Shown here in pieces: positions 23,001-30,820 of a stretch of 41,373 bases of DNA. The stretch lies in contig JAFZBH010000071.1 of the NCBI GenBank assembly GCA_017561865.1, positions 1 through 41,373 of the forward strand, read 5' to 3'. The position numbers were made by a program, and so were the translations under genes. Source of the stretch: Bacteroidales bacterium (lineage in GTDB: Bacteria > Bacteroidota > Bacteroidia > Bacteroidales > UBA932). The notes under the pieces were generated by a model. The model had not been told where the DNA came from, did not search any database, and saw only the letters and a list, made by a program, of their open reading frames with translations. Within the stretch, counting starts at the first letter, position 1; the number at the start of each line of letters is the position of its first letter.

Positions 23001-23208
23001 CTATGACTTCAGCCGGCTGATGCACGGTAACTTCCTCAGCAAGTGCCGCCTGTATGTCTCGGCCCAGAACCTGCTGACCATCACCAAGTATTCCGGTATG
23101 GATCCTGAAATCGGTTATGGTTTCGACGAAGACTGGGTGTCCGGCATCGACCTGGGTTACTATCCCAGCGCCCGTACGTTCCTCGTGGGTGTCAACATTC
23201 AATTCTAG
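20047..23208 (+). CDS. SusC-family TonB-dependent outer-membrane transporter
   Basis: The protein has 1053 residues. A signal peptide ends LNAGAQ; then comes a carboxypeptidase-regulatory-like beta domain (about 24-100). The plug follows (about 105-220), with KLVTGSTVQVKGDEL, the NIRGIGTIGDSEPLYVIDG block and DILKDAASAAIYGARAANGV. The remaining 800 or so residues form the beta-barrel, ending in the outer-membrane signal RTFLVGVNIQF. It imports oligosaccharides together with the SusD lipoprotein 6 bp downstream. The locus enzymes suggest an amino-sugar oligosaccharide, possibly phosphorylated. Codon use is strongly biased, as in highly expressed genes. Confidence 0.97.
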   Translation: MKTIKFLLFLLPGLFALNAGAQNLTVKGTITDGANGDPVPFASVVVKGTTLWTTSDADGKYSVESPANGTLSVESLGYISAEIAVGGRSVVDVVLQPDLDQLSEAVVIGYGVQQKKLVTGSTVQVKGDELAKLNTTSALGALQSQSPGVSITQSSGQPGRGYKVNIRGIGTIGDSEPLYVIDGVAGGDINALNPNDIESIDILKDAASAAIYGARAANGVVLVTTKQGKEGRVVMSYDGYYGGQFISKMPDMVNAQEYMQLYNLARKNSGLAEVDFSSKLPASLYQSVINGSWQGTNWIEEMYNKGAMTQNHALNIAGGTADHKFSMGLSYTGQDGILGWNKIEPMNAEYRRYTFRINTDNVVMKRNNIDVLKVGETLNFSFGRNSGIAEGDIYDSSLHDAIGANPLLPVYETDAQGNILGFYDEAVRDREGWTFFNDAKHPIGVDYYNRGRNLEKFYSLHASVYAELQPIKNLKFKTQFGYRLSGSSNRSYKMIYHLNTSQYNDNDVVSQSMKLGHRITWENTLSYHFDINSEHVFDTVVGQSIEKWGMGESIKASAWNSIFPNDFERAWLSNTKPAILSQISASGSPSTAGALASFFGRVNYSFKDTYLLSATVRADGSSNFARGHRWGVFPSFSAGWIISNEPWMAQTGDWLSFLKLRASWGQNGNASISNFQYLSTIKLSSSAGYYFANKASMSTGAVPGVLANPDVSWETSEQTNIGFDARFFNSSLGVTFDAYIKNTKNWLVDAPIAAVYGFSAPYVNGGDVRNSGLELSIDYGKHTGEFTYGIRLNGAYNKNLVTRIANAEGIIHGEDDVLSQGTSEMYRAQVGYPIGYFYGYKTAGVFQNQAEVDRTAAKYDDAKPGDLIFVDVNGDGQITDDDRTMIGDPHPDFNAGLNLWFAWKGFDFNLTGYGAFGQQIARSYRSFFDRPTDSYTRDLLNCWHGEGTSNKLPLWTTCSDRNWSNISDIYIENGDFFKISNVTLGYDFSRLMHGNFLSKCRLYVSAQNLLTITKYSGMDPEIGYGFDEDWVSGIDLGYYPSARTFLVGVNIQF

Positions 23209-23214
23209 TGCGTT

Positions 23215-25011
23215 ATGAAAAAGTTCTTCAAATATCTTTCGGCCCTTGTGCTGGGTTCCCTGCTTTTCGCAGGCTGCGAGAAATTCCTGGACACGGTGAG
23301 CTACACCGAAAGCAATACCAGTAACTATCCCGCATCCGAACAGGATGCCATGCAGTTGGTGACCGGTATCTACGCCGCCCTGAACCAGGCCTCGTACGAG
23401 CCCAGCGCCCACTCCTTCATCGCCAACCTCACGATGTCCGACGAATGCTTCGGCGGCGGCGGACAGGATGACTATGAGATCCAGGCCTACGACCACCTGC
23501 TCTATTTCGAGCCCAACGCCCAGCTGGACTACTGGACTCCCTACTATTCCGGTATCACCCGGGCGAACATGGCCATCGCCAACCTGGACAAGGTGGAGGA
23601 CGAGGATATGCGCAACCAGCTGTTGGGCGAAGCCTACTTCCTGCGTTCCTTCTTCCTCTTCGACCTCACCCAGCAGTTCGGTGAGATTCCGCTGGTGACC
23701 ACCGTGCCGAATTCCGTCACCGAGGCTGCCGAATATCCCGCTCCCGGTACCGTCGAGGAGATCTACGGCACGATTGCCGCCGGTCTGAAGAAGGCCATCG
23801 AGATCATGCCGAGCAAGAAGTGGAACGAGTGCGTGTCCGGCCTGCGCCACGCCACCAAGTGGGATGCCGAGGCGCTGCTGGCCCGCGTGTACCTGTTCTA
23901 CACGGGCTTCTACAGCGACAAGGAAGGCAAGAGCATCACCGCTCTCCCGATGATGGACCTGGAGACTAACGAACTGTCCGGCGAGACCGTCGGCAAGGAC
24001 TATGTCGTGAGCAAACTCGAAGACTGCATCGCCAACAGCGGCCACAAGCTCGTGTCCGACTTCCGCCTGATGTGGCCGTATATGAACTCCGCCACCAAGG
24101 CTGACTACAAGTATGCCCAGGGTGTGGAAGGGACCTGGATCACCGACGACGTGAACCCCGAGGAAATGTTCAGCATCTGCTACTCCAACGTGGCCGAGTC
24201 TTCCCGCAACCGCAACAAGTTCGACCAGTACCTGGGCGTGCGCAAGCGCAGCAAGTATGAGGTGAACGCCTTCCCGTTCAGCCGCGGCTACGGTATGGCC
24301 ACCGTCAACCCTTACGTCTGGGACCAGTGGGAGAAGGACGAGCCGGGCGACATCCGCAAAGCTGCCTCCATCTACAACATCAACGACGAGATGGAAGATC
24401 CGTCCAAGTACAGCTGGGGCAACGACAACCAGATGGAAGAGTCCGGCTTCTGGCAGAAGAAATACCAGGCCTGGGGTGCGATCATCAACGGCACGTTCTA
24501 CTATGAGTTCTCCTCCATCGCCGAATACGGCGGCGCCGGCAGCGACCTGGGCCGCGGGCATTCCCCGCAGAACGTCCAGATCATCCGTTTCGCCGACGTG
24601 CTCCTGATGCACTCCGAACTCACCGACGGCAAGGCCCTTGCGGGCGGCAAGAGCGGTATGAACATGGTCCGTGAGCGTGTCGGCCTGCCCGACAAGGCTT
24701 ACAGCGTGGAGGCCCTGCGCCTGGAGCGCCAGCACGAACTGGCCTTCGAGGGCATCCGCTGGAACGATATGCGCCGCTACGGCAAGGCCTACTGCCTCGC
24801 TGCCCTGAAGACCCAGCTGAACCAGCCCATCCGGAACGCCGGCGGAGAGTGGATCGTGATGAAGGATCAGGGCGCCGGCTACGAAGCCCGCTACAACGCC
24901 ACCTGGGGCTTCCGCCCGTTCCCGGCTTCCGAGGTCAGCCTCTCCGCAGGTGTCCTGAAGCAGAACGAAGGCTGGACGGATGCGTCCGCCCAGTACTCCA
25001 ACTGGAAATAA
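23215..25011 (+). CDS. SusD-family glycan-binding lipoprotein
   Basis: The protein has 598 residues with a lipobox LFAGCEK (Cys21). It has the SusD/RagB fold: an N-terminal segment beginning FLDTVSYTESNTSNYP, TPR-like helices (ATKWDAEALLARVYLFYTGF) and the conserved C-terminal block (LERQHELAFEGIRWNDMRRY; FRPFPASEVSLSAG). It caps SusC at the cell surface and binds the glycan. It is the last gene of the operon and is followed by a strong hairpin terminator. Confidence 0.96.
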   Translation: MKKFFKYLSALVLGSLLFAGCEKFLDTVSYTESNTSNYPASEQDAMQLVTGIYAALNQASYEPSAHSFIANLTMSDECFGGGGQDDYEIQAYDHLLYFEPNAQLDYWTPYYSGITRANMAIANLDKVEDEDMRNQLLGEAYFLRSFFLFDLTQQFGEIPLVTTVPNSVTEAAEYPAPGTVEEIYGTIAAGLKKAIEIMPSKKWNECVSGLRHATKWDAEALLARVYLFYTGFYSDKEGKSITALPMMDLETNELSGETVGKDYVVSKLEDCIANSGHKLVSDFRLMWPYMNSATKADYKYAQGVEGTWITDDVNPEEMFSICYSNVAESSRNRNKFDQYLGVRKRSKYEVNAFPFSRGYGMATVNPYVWDQWEKDEPGDIRKAASIYNINDEMEDPSKYSWGNDNQMEESGFWQKKYQAWGAIINGTFYYEFSSIAEYGGAGSDLGRGHSPQNVQIIRFADVLLMHSELTDGKALAGGKSGMNMVRERVGLPDKAYSVEALRLERQHELAFEGIRWNDMRRYGKAYCLAALKTQLNQPIRNAGGEWIVMKDQGAGYEARYNATWGFRPFPASEVSLSAGVLKQNEGWTDASAQYSNWK

Positions 25012-25051
25012 ACGACTGTTTTTTTGGTTATAATATTGGTTATGGGCAATG

Positions 25052-25080
25052 GGAGCCGGGCTTTTCGCCCGGCTCCTTTT
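25052..25080 (+). terminator. Intrinsic terminator after susD
   Basis: A 10-bp perfect stem, GGAGCCGGGC (25052-25061) with GCCCGGCTCC (25067-25076), loop TTTTC, followed by TTTT. It closes the ROK-to-susD operon. Confidence 0.85.
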
Positions 25081-25101
25081 GTCTCGTCGACAAAAGGAGC
25101 C
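25071..25101. terminator. Second hairpin sharing an arm with the susD terminator
   Basis: GGCTCCTTTTGTC (25071-25083) pairs perfectly with GACAAAAGGAGCC (25089-25101) over 13 bp, loop TCGTC. Its left arm contains the right arm of the preceding hairpin, so the two cannot form together. It could serve the convergent symporter transcript. Confidence 0.6.
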
Positions 25102-25117
25102 AAGCTTCGCTTATGAC

Positions 25118-25135
25118 AGGGGGGCGTTCCCCCCT
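25118..25135. repeat. G6/C6 hairpin between convergent genes
   Basis: AGGGGGG (25118-25124) pairs with CCCCCCT (25129-25135), loop CGTT. It lies 15 bp beyond the symporter stop and has no T-tract. It may be a pause or protective 3' structure. Confidence 0.4.
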
Positions 25136-25149
25136 GACCCCCTGCGTCG

Positions 25150-26637
25150 CTATGCTCCGGATTTCTGTTTGCCGAGACCGGATAGCCAGAGGCCGAGCCA
25201 GGTCAGGGCGGCGTTGATCAGCAGCAGTTCGAAGCCGATGCGGTAGCCGCCGAACCAGGCGGCGCTGTGCGTGGAGAGCACGTAGCAGATGACCGGTGAA
25301 AGCAGGCAGATGAGCGGCACCCAGCGGTCGCGTACGCGCCGGCGGGTCAGGATGCCGAAGAAAAACAGGCCCAGGAGCGGGCCGTAAGTGTAGCCCGCGA
25401 CGGTATAGATGGCATTGATGACGCTTCCGTCGCGGATGACGCGGAAGCCCAGGATCGTCAGTCCGAGCACCACGGCGGCCCCGGCGTGGACGGCGCGGCG
25501 GGTGCGCCGCAGTCCGGCCTCGTCCTGCCGCCGGTCGGCGTGCAGGAAGTCCAGGGTGAAGGTCGTGGTGAGCGCGGTGAGCGCGGAGCCGGAGCTGCTG
25601 AGGGCCGAGGCCGTAAGGCCCAGCACGAACAGCAGCCCCACCACGGGCGGCATCCAGGGCGTCCCGGCGGCGTCCGCCCCGCAGGCGACGGTAGGGAAAA
25701 GGTCGTCAGGCCGGGCGACGCTAAGGCCCTGCGCCGCGGCGAACTGATACAGCAACACGCCCAGGGCGAGAAACAGCAGGTTGACCGGGATGAAGGCCGT
25801 GCCGTAGATCATCATATTCTTCTGGCTCTCGCGCAAGGTCTTGCAGGACAGGTTCTTCTGCATCATGTCCTGGTCCAGGCCGGTCATCGCGATGGTGGTG
25901 AACATGCCGGCGAGGAACTGTTTCCAGAAGAAGGCGGGCTCTTTCCAGTCGTCCCAGAACCAGATGCGGGACATCCCGCTGTCGCGGATGCTTCCGCACA
26001 TCCCGCCGAGGTCCAGCCCCATCACGCGGCCGATCTGCACCAGGCAGAGCACGACCACGGTCAGCAGCGCCAGGGTCTGCGCCATATCGGTCCAGACCAG
26101 CGAGCGCACCCCGCCCCGGAAGGTGTAGAGCCATACGCAGAGCATCGTGGCGGCCACGTTCACCCAGAAGGGGATGCCGAGCGGATCGAAGACGACCAGC
26201 TGCAGCACGATGGCCGTCAGGTACATCCGCACCCCGCAGAGAAGGATCTTGGACAGCAGGAAAAACCCCGCCCCGGTGCGGTGGCTCCACTTTCCGAAAC
26301 GCCCCTCCAGCCAGGCATACAGGCTGTTGAGGTCCCACCGGTAATAGAGCGGCAGCAGGACGAAGGCGATGACGGCATAGCCCGCCACGAAACCCAGGGC
26401 CATCTGAAGGTAGGACCACTGGGACGCCTCCACCATTCCGGGCACGGACACGAAGGTGATGCCGGAGATGGAGGTGCTGACCATCGCTACGGCCACGGCC
26501 CACCAGGGGGACTTGCGCGAGCCGCGCCAGAAGTCCGTGCTGCCCTGCGCCTTGCGGGCGATCCACCACGCTGCACCGATCACGGCGGCCAGATAAAGGG
26601 CGATCACGCAAAGAAAAATGGACGGGGATGAGCTCAT
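25150..26637 (-). CDS. Sodium:solute symporter (SSS family)
   Basis: The start at the ATG at 26637 (MSSSPSIFLCVIALYLAAVIG) gives 495 residues. The frame continues upstream, but only over sufB on the other strand. About 13 membrane helices are visible. SSS hallmarks include the early STDFWRGSRKSPWWAVAVAM segment after helix 1, GITFVSVPGM in helix 2, and the helix-8 pattern GLTASALSSSGSALTALTTTF. It imports a small solute with sodium. The substrate is unknown; a monosaccharide or amino sugar would suit the neighbouring locus, on which it converges. It is divergent from sufB, with overlapping promoter boxes. Confidence 0.9.
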   Translation of the reverse strand: MSSSPSIFLCVIALYLAAVIGAAWWIARKAQGSTDFWRGSRKSPWWAVAVAMVSTSISGITFVSVPGMVEASQWSYLQMALGFVAGYAVIAFVLLPLYYRWDLNSLYAWLEGRFGKWSHRTGAGFFLLSKILLCGVRMYLTAIVLQLVVFDPLGIPFWVNVAATMLCVWLYTFRGGVRSLVWTDMAQTLALLTVVVLCLVQIGRVMGLDLGGMCGSIRDSGMSRIWFWDDWKEPAFFWKQFLAGMFTTIAMTGLDQDMMQKNLSCKTLRESQKNMMIYGTAFIPVNLLFLALGVLLYQFAAAQGLSVARPDDLFPTVACGADAAGTPWMPPVVGLLFVLGLTASALSSSGSALTALTTTFTLDFLHADRRQDEAGLRRTRRAVHAGAAVVLGLTILGFRVIRDGSVINAIYTVAGYTYGPLLGLFFFGILTRRRVRDRWVPLICLLSPVICYVLSTHSAAWFGGYRIGFELLLINAALTWLGLWLSGLGKQKSGA

Positions 26638-26646
26638 TTCGGCGCG

Positions 26647-26672
26647 AAGATACAAAAGAATTCGTATCTTTG
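26647..26672. promoter_or_regulatory. Overlapping divergent promoters with dyad, symporter/sufB
   Basis: TATCTTTG at 26665-26672 is the -7 box for sufB. On the minus strand TATCTTCG lies over 26645-26652 for the symporter. The two boxes make an inverted repeat, AAGATAC (26647-26653) and GTATCTT (26664-26670). The 45-bp intergenic region leaves no room for independent promoters. Confidence 0.5.
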
Positions 26673-26682
26673 ACTCTTCAAT

Positions 26683-28131
26683 ATGGATGAACTGATCAAA
26701 GATCTCTCCGCGCAGGAGTACAAGGAAGGCTTCGTCACCGAAGTCGACCAGGAGTACGTGCCCAAGGGACTCAACGAAGACATCGTCCGGCTGATCTCCG
26801 CCAAGAAAGGGGAGCCGGAGTGGCTGCTGGAGTTCCGTCTGGACGCGCTGCGCCGCTGGCAGCGGATGACGCCCCCGCAGTGGGGCCATCTCAAGCTGCC
26901 CCGGATCGATTTCCAGGACATCATCTACTGGGCGGCGCCCAAGCGGCCGGAAGACCGTCCGAACGAGATCGACCCCGCGCTGATGGAGACCTTCGACAAG
27001 CTCGGCATCCCGCTCCGCGAGCGGGAGATGCTGGCCGGGGTGAAGCCCAAGGGCGAGGTGGCGGTGGACGCCGTCTTCGACTCGGTGAGCGTGACGACGA
27101 CCTTCCGGAAGACCCTCGCCGAGAAGGGCATCATCTTCTGCTCCTTCTCCGAAGCGGTGCGCGAGCATCCGGACCTGGTGCGCAAGTACCTGGCGAGCGT
27201 GGTCCCGGTGGGGGACAACTTCTACGCGGCGCTCAACTCCGCCGTCTTCTCCGACGGCTCCTTCTGTTATGTGCCCAAGGGCGTGAAGTGCCCGATGGAG
27301 CTGTCCAGCTATTTCCGCATCAACGCGGCGGGAACCGGTCAGTTCGAGCGCACGCTGATCGTCGCCGATGAAGGCGCGCAGCTCAGCTATCTGGAGGGCT
27401 GCACCGCCCCGATGCGCGACGAGAACCAGCTGCACGCGGCCGTCGTGGAGATCGTCGTGGAGAAGGACGCCGACGTCAAATACAGCACCGTGCAGAACTG
27501 GTATCCCGGCGATGCGCAGGGCCGCGGGGGCATCCTGAACCTCGTGACCAAGCGGGGCATCTGCAAGGGGACGGGCTCGCACCTGTCCTGGACCCAGGTG
27601 GAGACGGGCTCCGCCATCACCTGGAAATACCCCAGCACCATCCTGAAGGGGGATTATTCCTCCTCCGAATTCTACAGCGTGGCGATGACCAACAACTGGC
27701 AGCAGGCCGACACGGGCACCAAGATGATCCACCTGGGCCGCGGCACGCGCAGCCGGGTGGTCTCCAAGGGCATCTCCGCCGGCCACAGCCAGAACAGCTA
27801 CCGGGGCCTGGTGCAGATGGGACCGGCCGCGGAGGGCGCGCGCAACTATTCGCAGTGCGACTCGCTGCTGATCGGCAGCCTCTGCGGCGCGCACACCTTC
27901 CCGGTGATCCGCAACCAGAACCCGCACGCCGTCGTGGAACACGAAGCCACGACCTCCAAGATCAGTGAAGACCAGCTCTTCTACTGCAACCAGCGCGGCA
28001 TCGCCCCCGAGGACGCCGTCGCGCTCATCGTGGGCGGCTATGCCCGCGAAGTCCTGTCGCGCCTGCCGATGGAATTCGCCGTCGAGGCGCAGAAACTCCT
28101 TTCCCTGTCACTTGAAGGCGCCGTCGGATGA
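26683..28131 (+). CDS. sufB: Fe-S cluster assembly scaffold protein SufB
   Basis: The protein has 482 residues, a normal SufB length. It is recognisable along its length, e.g. [14 protein letters not shown] [44 protein letters not shown], and AHTFPVI, where the Cys of SLCGAHT (about residue 401) matches the E. coli cluster-assembly Cys405. SufB forms the SufBC2D scaffold on which Fe-S clusters are built. The stop overlaps the start of pnuC by 4 bp (ATGA), and sufC and sufD follow. No sufS or sufE is present in the window. Confidence 0.97.
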   Translation: MDELIKDLSAQEYKEGFVTEVDQEYVPKGLNEDIVRLISAKKGEPEWLLEFRLDALRRWQRMTPPQWGHLKLPRIDFQDIIYWAAPKRPEDRPNEIDPALMETFDKLGIPLREREMLAGVKPKGEVAVDAVFDSVSVTTTFRKTLAEKGIIFCSFSEAVREHPDLVRKYLASVVPVGDNFYAALNSAVFSDGSFCYVPKGVKCPMELSSYFRINAAGTGQFERTLIVADEGAQLSYLEGCTAPMRDENQLHAAVVEIVVEKDADVKYSTVQNWYPGDAQGRGGILNLVTKRGICKGTGSHLSWTQVETGSAITWKYPSTILKGDYSSSEFYSVAMTNNWQQADTGTKMIHLGRGTRSRVVSKGISAGHSQNSYRGLVQMGPAAEGARNYSQCDSLLIGSLCGAHTFPVIRNQNPHAVVEHEATTSKISEDQLFYCNQRGIAPEDAVALIVGGYAREVLSRLPMEFAVEAQKLLSLSLEGAVG

Positions 28132-28733
28132 GCTGGATAGAAATCATATCGGCCCTGCTGGGCCTGACCTGCGTGCTGCTTGCAGGACGCAATTCGAAGT
28201 ACAACTTCTGGGTGGGATACGTCTACAACGTGTTCCTGTTCGTGCTGTTCTGGCGGCAGCACCTCTACAGTGCGATGCTGCTCCAGCCCGTGTCCTTCGC
28301 CATCAATGCGTTCGGCCACTGGCGCTGGACGCATCCCCGGGAAGAGGAGCGCAGCGCCGCCGATTCCACGCGCCTGAAGGTCGGCCACGTCACGAAGGAG
28401 GAGTGGCCGGGACTGATCCTGATCGTCTGCGTGTTCGGCGCCGTCTGGGCGATGTGCCTGGACTGGCTGCCCGCCAAATGGCCGGAGACCTTCCAGGTGG
28501 ACCCGTCCCCCTGGCTGGATTCGTATCTGCTGATGTTCACGCTGCTGGCGCAGTACCTGAGCGCCCGCAAGTACTGGGAGTGCTGGATCGTCTGGCTGGT
28601 GGTCAACGCCGCCAACATCGTGCTGTATATCAGCTCCGGCCTGTACCTGATGCCTATCGTCAGCGGCCTGTACCTGGCCAACGGCGTCTGGTCTCTCGTT
28701 TCGTGGAAAAAACTCTTCAACAAAAATGAATAA
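28128..28733 (+). CDS. pnuC: PnuC-like nicotinamide riboside transporter
   Basis: The protein has 201 residues and about seven hydrophobic segments. The Trp/Asn-rich PnuC pattern is present: [20 protein letters not shown] in helix 2, [15 protein letters not shown] in helix 3, and the late motif [20 protein letters not shown]. PnuC takes up nicotinamide riboside by facilitated diffusion for NAD synthesis. It is placed oddly inside the suf operon, overlapping sufB by 4 bp and sufC by 8 bp, so its translation is coupled to Fe-S genes. Confidence 0.9.
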   Translation: MSWIEIISALLGLTCVLLAGRNSKYNFWVGYVYNVFLFVLFWRQHLYSAMLLQPVSFAINAFGHWRWTHPREEERSAADSTRLKVGHVTKEEWPGLILIVCVFGAVWAMCLDWLPAKWPETFQVDPSPWLDSYLLMFTLLAQYLSARKYWECWIVWLVVNAANIVLYISSGLYLMPIVSGLYLANGVWSLVSWKKLFNKNE

Positions 28734-29478
28734 CGTCTTACTGGAAATCAGGGACCTTCACGCCGGCGTGGAAGGAAAGGAGATCCTCAAGGGGGTGGAC
28801 CTCACGGTCCGCCGCGGAGAAGTGCATGCGGTGATGGGCCCGAACGGGGCGGGGAAGAGCACGCTGGGCGGGGTCCTGGCGGGGCGTCCTTCATTCGAAG
28901 TGACTGCCGGCAGCGTCCTTTACGACGGGCGCGACCTGCTCGCCCTGAGCCCGGAGGAGCGCTCCTGGGCGGGCCTCTTCCTGAGTTTTCAATATCCGGT
29001 GGAGATACCCGGGGTGAGCATCACCAACTTCATGAAGGCGGCGGTGTCCGCGCGCCGCAAGGCGCAGGGCCTGCCGGAGCTCACGCCCGCCGAATACCTC
29101 AAACTCCTCAAGGAGAAGATGGCGCTCGTGCAGATGAAGGGCGAATTCGCCCGGCGGGAGGTCAACGTCGGCTTCTCCGGCGGCGAGAAAAAGCGCAACG
29201 AAGTGTTCCAGATGGCGATGCTCGAGCCCACGCTCAGCATCCTCGACGAGACGGACTCCGGGCTCGACGTGGATGCGCTGCGCATCGTGGCGGAGGGCGT
29301 GAACGCGCTCCGCACCCCGCAGACCGCCGCCATCGTGATCACGCACTACCAGCGCCTGCTGGACTACATCGTCCCGGACGTGGTGCACGTCCTCAAGGAC
29401 GGCCGGATCGTCCGGACGGGCGGCCGCGAGCTGGTGGACCTGATCGACAGGCAAGGCTACGAAGGCATCGATGGATAA
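28726..29478 (+). CDS. sufC: Fe-S assembly ATPase SufC
   Basis: The protein is a 250-residue ABC-type ATPase. Walker A is GPNGAGKST (38-46), the Q-loop region LFLSFQYPVEIPGV is typical of SufC, the signature is GFSGGEKKRNE, and Walker B is LSILDETDSGLD with the SufC-specific Asp after Glu. It drives conformational change of the SufB/SufD scaffold. It overlaps pnuC upstream and sufD downstream by 8 bp each. Confidence 0.97.
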   Translation: MNNVLLEIRDLHAGVEGKEILKGVDLTVRRGEVHAVMGPNGAGKSTLGGVLAGRPSFEVTAGSVLYDGRDLLALSPEERSWAGLFLSFQYPVEIPGVSITNFMKAAVSARRKAQGLPELTPAEYLKLLKEKMALVQMKGEFARREVNVGFSGGEKKRNEVFQMAMLEPTLSILDETDSGLDVDALRIVAEGVNALRTPQTAAIVITHYQRLLDYIVPDVVHVLKDGRIVRTGGRELVDLIDRQGYEGIDG

Positions 29479-30067
29479 CAGGGTATACATCATCGGGCGC
29501 GACAGTGTGCCGCAGTATCTCCGGCTGGACGCCGGGGAGGAGTTGGCGATGACCCTGGTCGTGCCGCCGGGCACGGACGTGCAGCTCGCGCTGGAGATCG
29601 ACCTGACGGGCCCCGGCGCCAGTCTGGACCTCGCGGGGCTCTATCTTTGCCGGGAGGCCGAGCGGGTGGACCTGCGCGTGCTCGTGCGCCACAGCTCGGG
29701 CGGCGGGACCTCCCGCCAGCTCTTCAAGGGCATCGTGGGCGGGACGGCGCGTGCCGCTTTCGACGGCCTGATCTACGTGGCGCAGGATGCCCAGAAGACG
29801 CAGGCATACCAGGAGAACCACACGATCCTGCTCTCCGATGCCGCCCGGGTGGAGTCCCGGCCGCAGCTGGAGATCTATGCCGACGACGTGCAGTGCTCGC
29901 ACGGTGCCACCACGGGGTACCTCAATCCCGACGAACTGTTCTACCTGCGTTCGCGCGGCATCCCCGAGGCGGAGGCCCGGCGGCTTCAGATGGTCGCTTT
30001 CCTCGCCCCGGTGCTCCGGCGCCTTCCCGAACCGTTAAGCGAAGAAATCTATGCTGGTCTATCCTAA
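29471..30067 (+). CDS. sufD: SufD-like scaffold protein, short form
   Basis: The protein has only 198 residues; SufD is usually over 400. It matches the C-terminal half of SufD: the beta-helix core (LDLAGLYLCREAERVDLRVL; FDGLIYVAQDAQKTQAYQEN) and the functional segment VQCSHGATTGYLNPDELFYLRSRG, in which His144 corresponds to the E. coli cluster-site His360. The N-terminal helical domain and much of the beta-helix are missing. The frame starts at an ATG overlapping sufC by 8 bp, with no remnant of the missing part, so this is a compact form and not a recent truncation. The end overlaps ispE by 17 bp. Confidence 0.85.
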   Translation: MDNRVYIIGRDSVPQYLRLDAGEELAMTLVVPPGTDVQLALEIDLTGPGASLDLAGLYLCREAERVDLRVLVRHSSGGGTSRQLFKGIVGGTARAAFDGLIYVAQDAQKTQAYQENHTILLSDAARVESRPQLEIYADDVQCSHGATTGYLNPDELFYLRSRGIPEAEARRLQMVAFLAPVLRRLPEPLSEEIYAGLS

Positions 30068-30806
30068 CGTCAAGATCAACCTGGGCCTGAGCGTCCTTCG
30101 CAAGCGCCCCGACGGCTATCACGACATCGAGACGCTGTTCGTCCCGTATTTCGGGATGTCGGACGTGCTGGAGATCGTGCCTTCGGACAAACTGCGCTTC
30201 GTGCCTTCCGCCAACGTGACCTGGGAGGATGACCTCACGCTGCGCGCATACCACCTGCTCAAGGCCGACTTCGACCTGCCGCCGGTGGAGATCCGTCTGG
30301 AGAAGCGTTCCGCCGTGGGGGCGGGCCTGGGCGGCGGATCCGCCGACGCGGCTTTCGCCCTGATGGCCCTGACCGAGATGTTCAAGCTCCCGCTGGAGGA
30401 CTGGCAGCTGGCGGACTATGCCGCCTGCCTGGGCTCCGACTGCCCGATCTTCATCTACAACCGCCCGATGTTCGGCGAGGGCCGCGGCGACGTCCTGACG
30501 GACTACGACCTCGACCTGTCGGCCTACGAGATCCGCGTGGAGGTCCCCGAGGGCGTGCACGTGAGCACGAGCGAGGCCTATTCCCGCGTCGTTCCGCGCG
30601 AACGCCTGGCCCTGCCGCCCCTGCGCGAGGCGCTGCGCTACCCGGTCGAGATGTGGCCGGACGTGCTCTTCAACGACTTCGAGCCTTCGGTCTTCCCGAT
30701 TTACCCGGCGGTGGAGGAGCTCAAGCGTAAGTTCTATGCCGAAGGCGCCGTGTACGCCTCGATGTCGGGCTCCGGCTCCGCCGTATTCGGCCTGTTCAGG
30801 AAATAG
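30051..30806 (+). CDS. ispE: 4-diphosphocytidyl-2-C-methyl-D-erythritol kinase IspE
   Basis: The protein has 251 residues and is a GHMP kinase. Lys8 in PNVKINLGL and Asp130 in CLGSDCPIF are the catalytic pair. The ATP loop is AVGAGLGGGSADAA (88-101), and the C-terminal motif is YASMSGSGSAVFGLF. It carries out the ATP-dependent phosphorylation step of the non-mevalonate isoprenoid pathway. It overlaps sufD by 17 bp; the later pathway enzymes IspG and IspH are Fe-S proteins, which may explain the linkage. Confidence 0.95.
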   Translation: MLVYPNVKINLGLSVLRKRPDGYHDIETLFVPYFGMSDVLEIVPSDKLRFVPSANVTWEDDLTLRAYHLLKADFDLPPVEIRLEKRSAVGAGLGGGSADAAFALMALTEMFKLPLEDWQLADYAACLGSDCPIFIYNRPMFGEGRGDVLTDYDLDLSAYEIRVEVPEGVHVSTSEAYSRVVPRERLALPPLREALRYPVEMWPDVLFNDFEPSVFPIYPAVEELKRKFYAEGAVYASMSGSGSAVFGLFRK

Positions 30807-30820
30807 CTCATTTCTCTCCT

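Noticed and set aside
20038..24735. A 1565-codon open frame antisense to susC and susD
   Set aside because: It mirrors the strong codon bias of susC/susD, which avoids codons whose complements are stops. The translation is compositionally odd (His/Val/Gly-rich, no domain), and both sense genes are unambiguous.
29471..30067. sufD as a frameshifted pseudogene
   Set aside because: The start codon overlaps sufC, the frame is intact, and no remnant of the missing N-terminal half lies in any frame between sufC and sufD.
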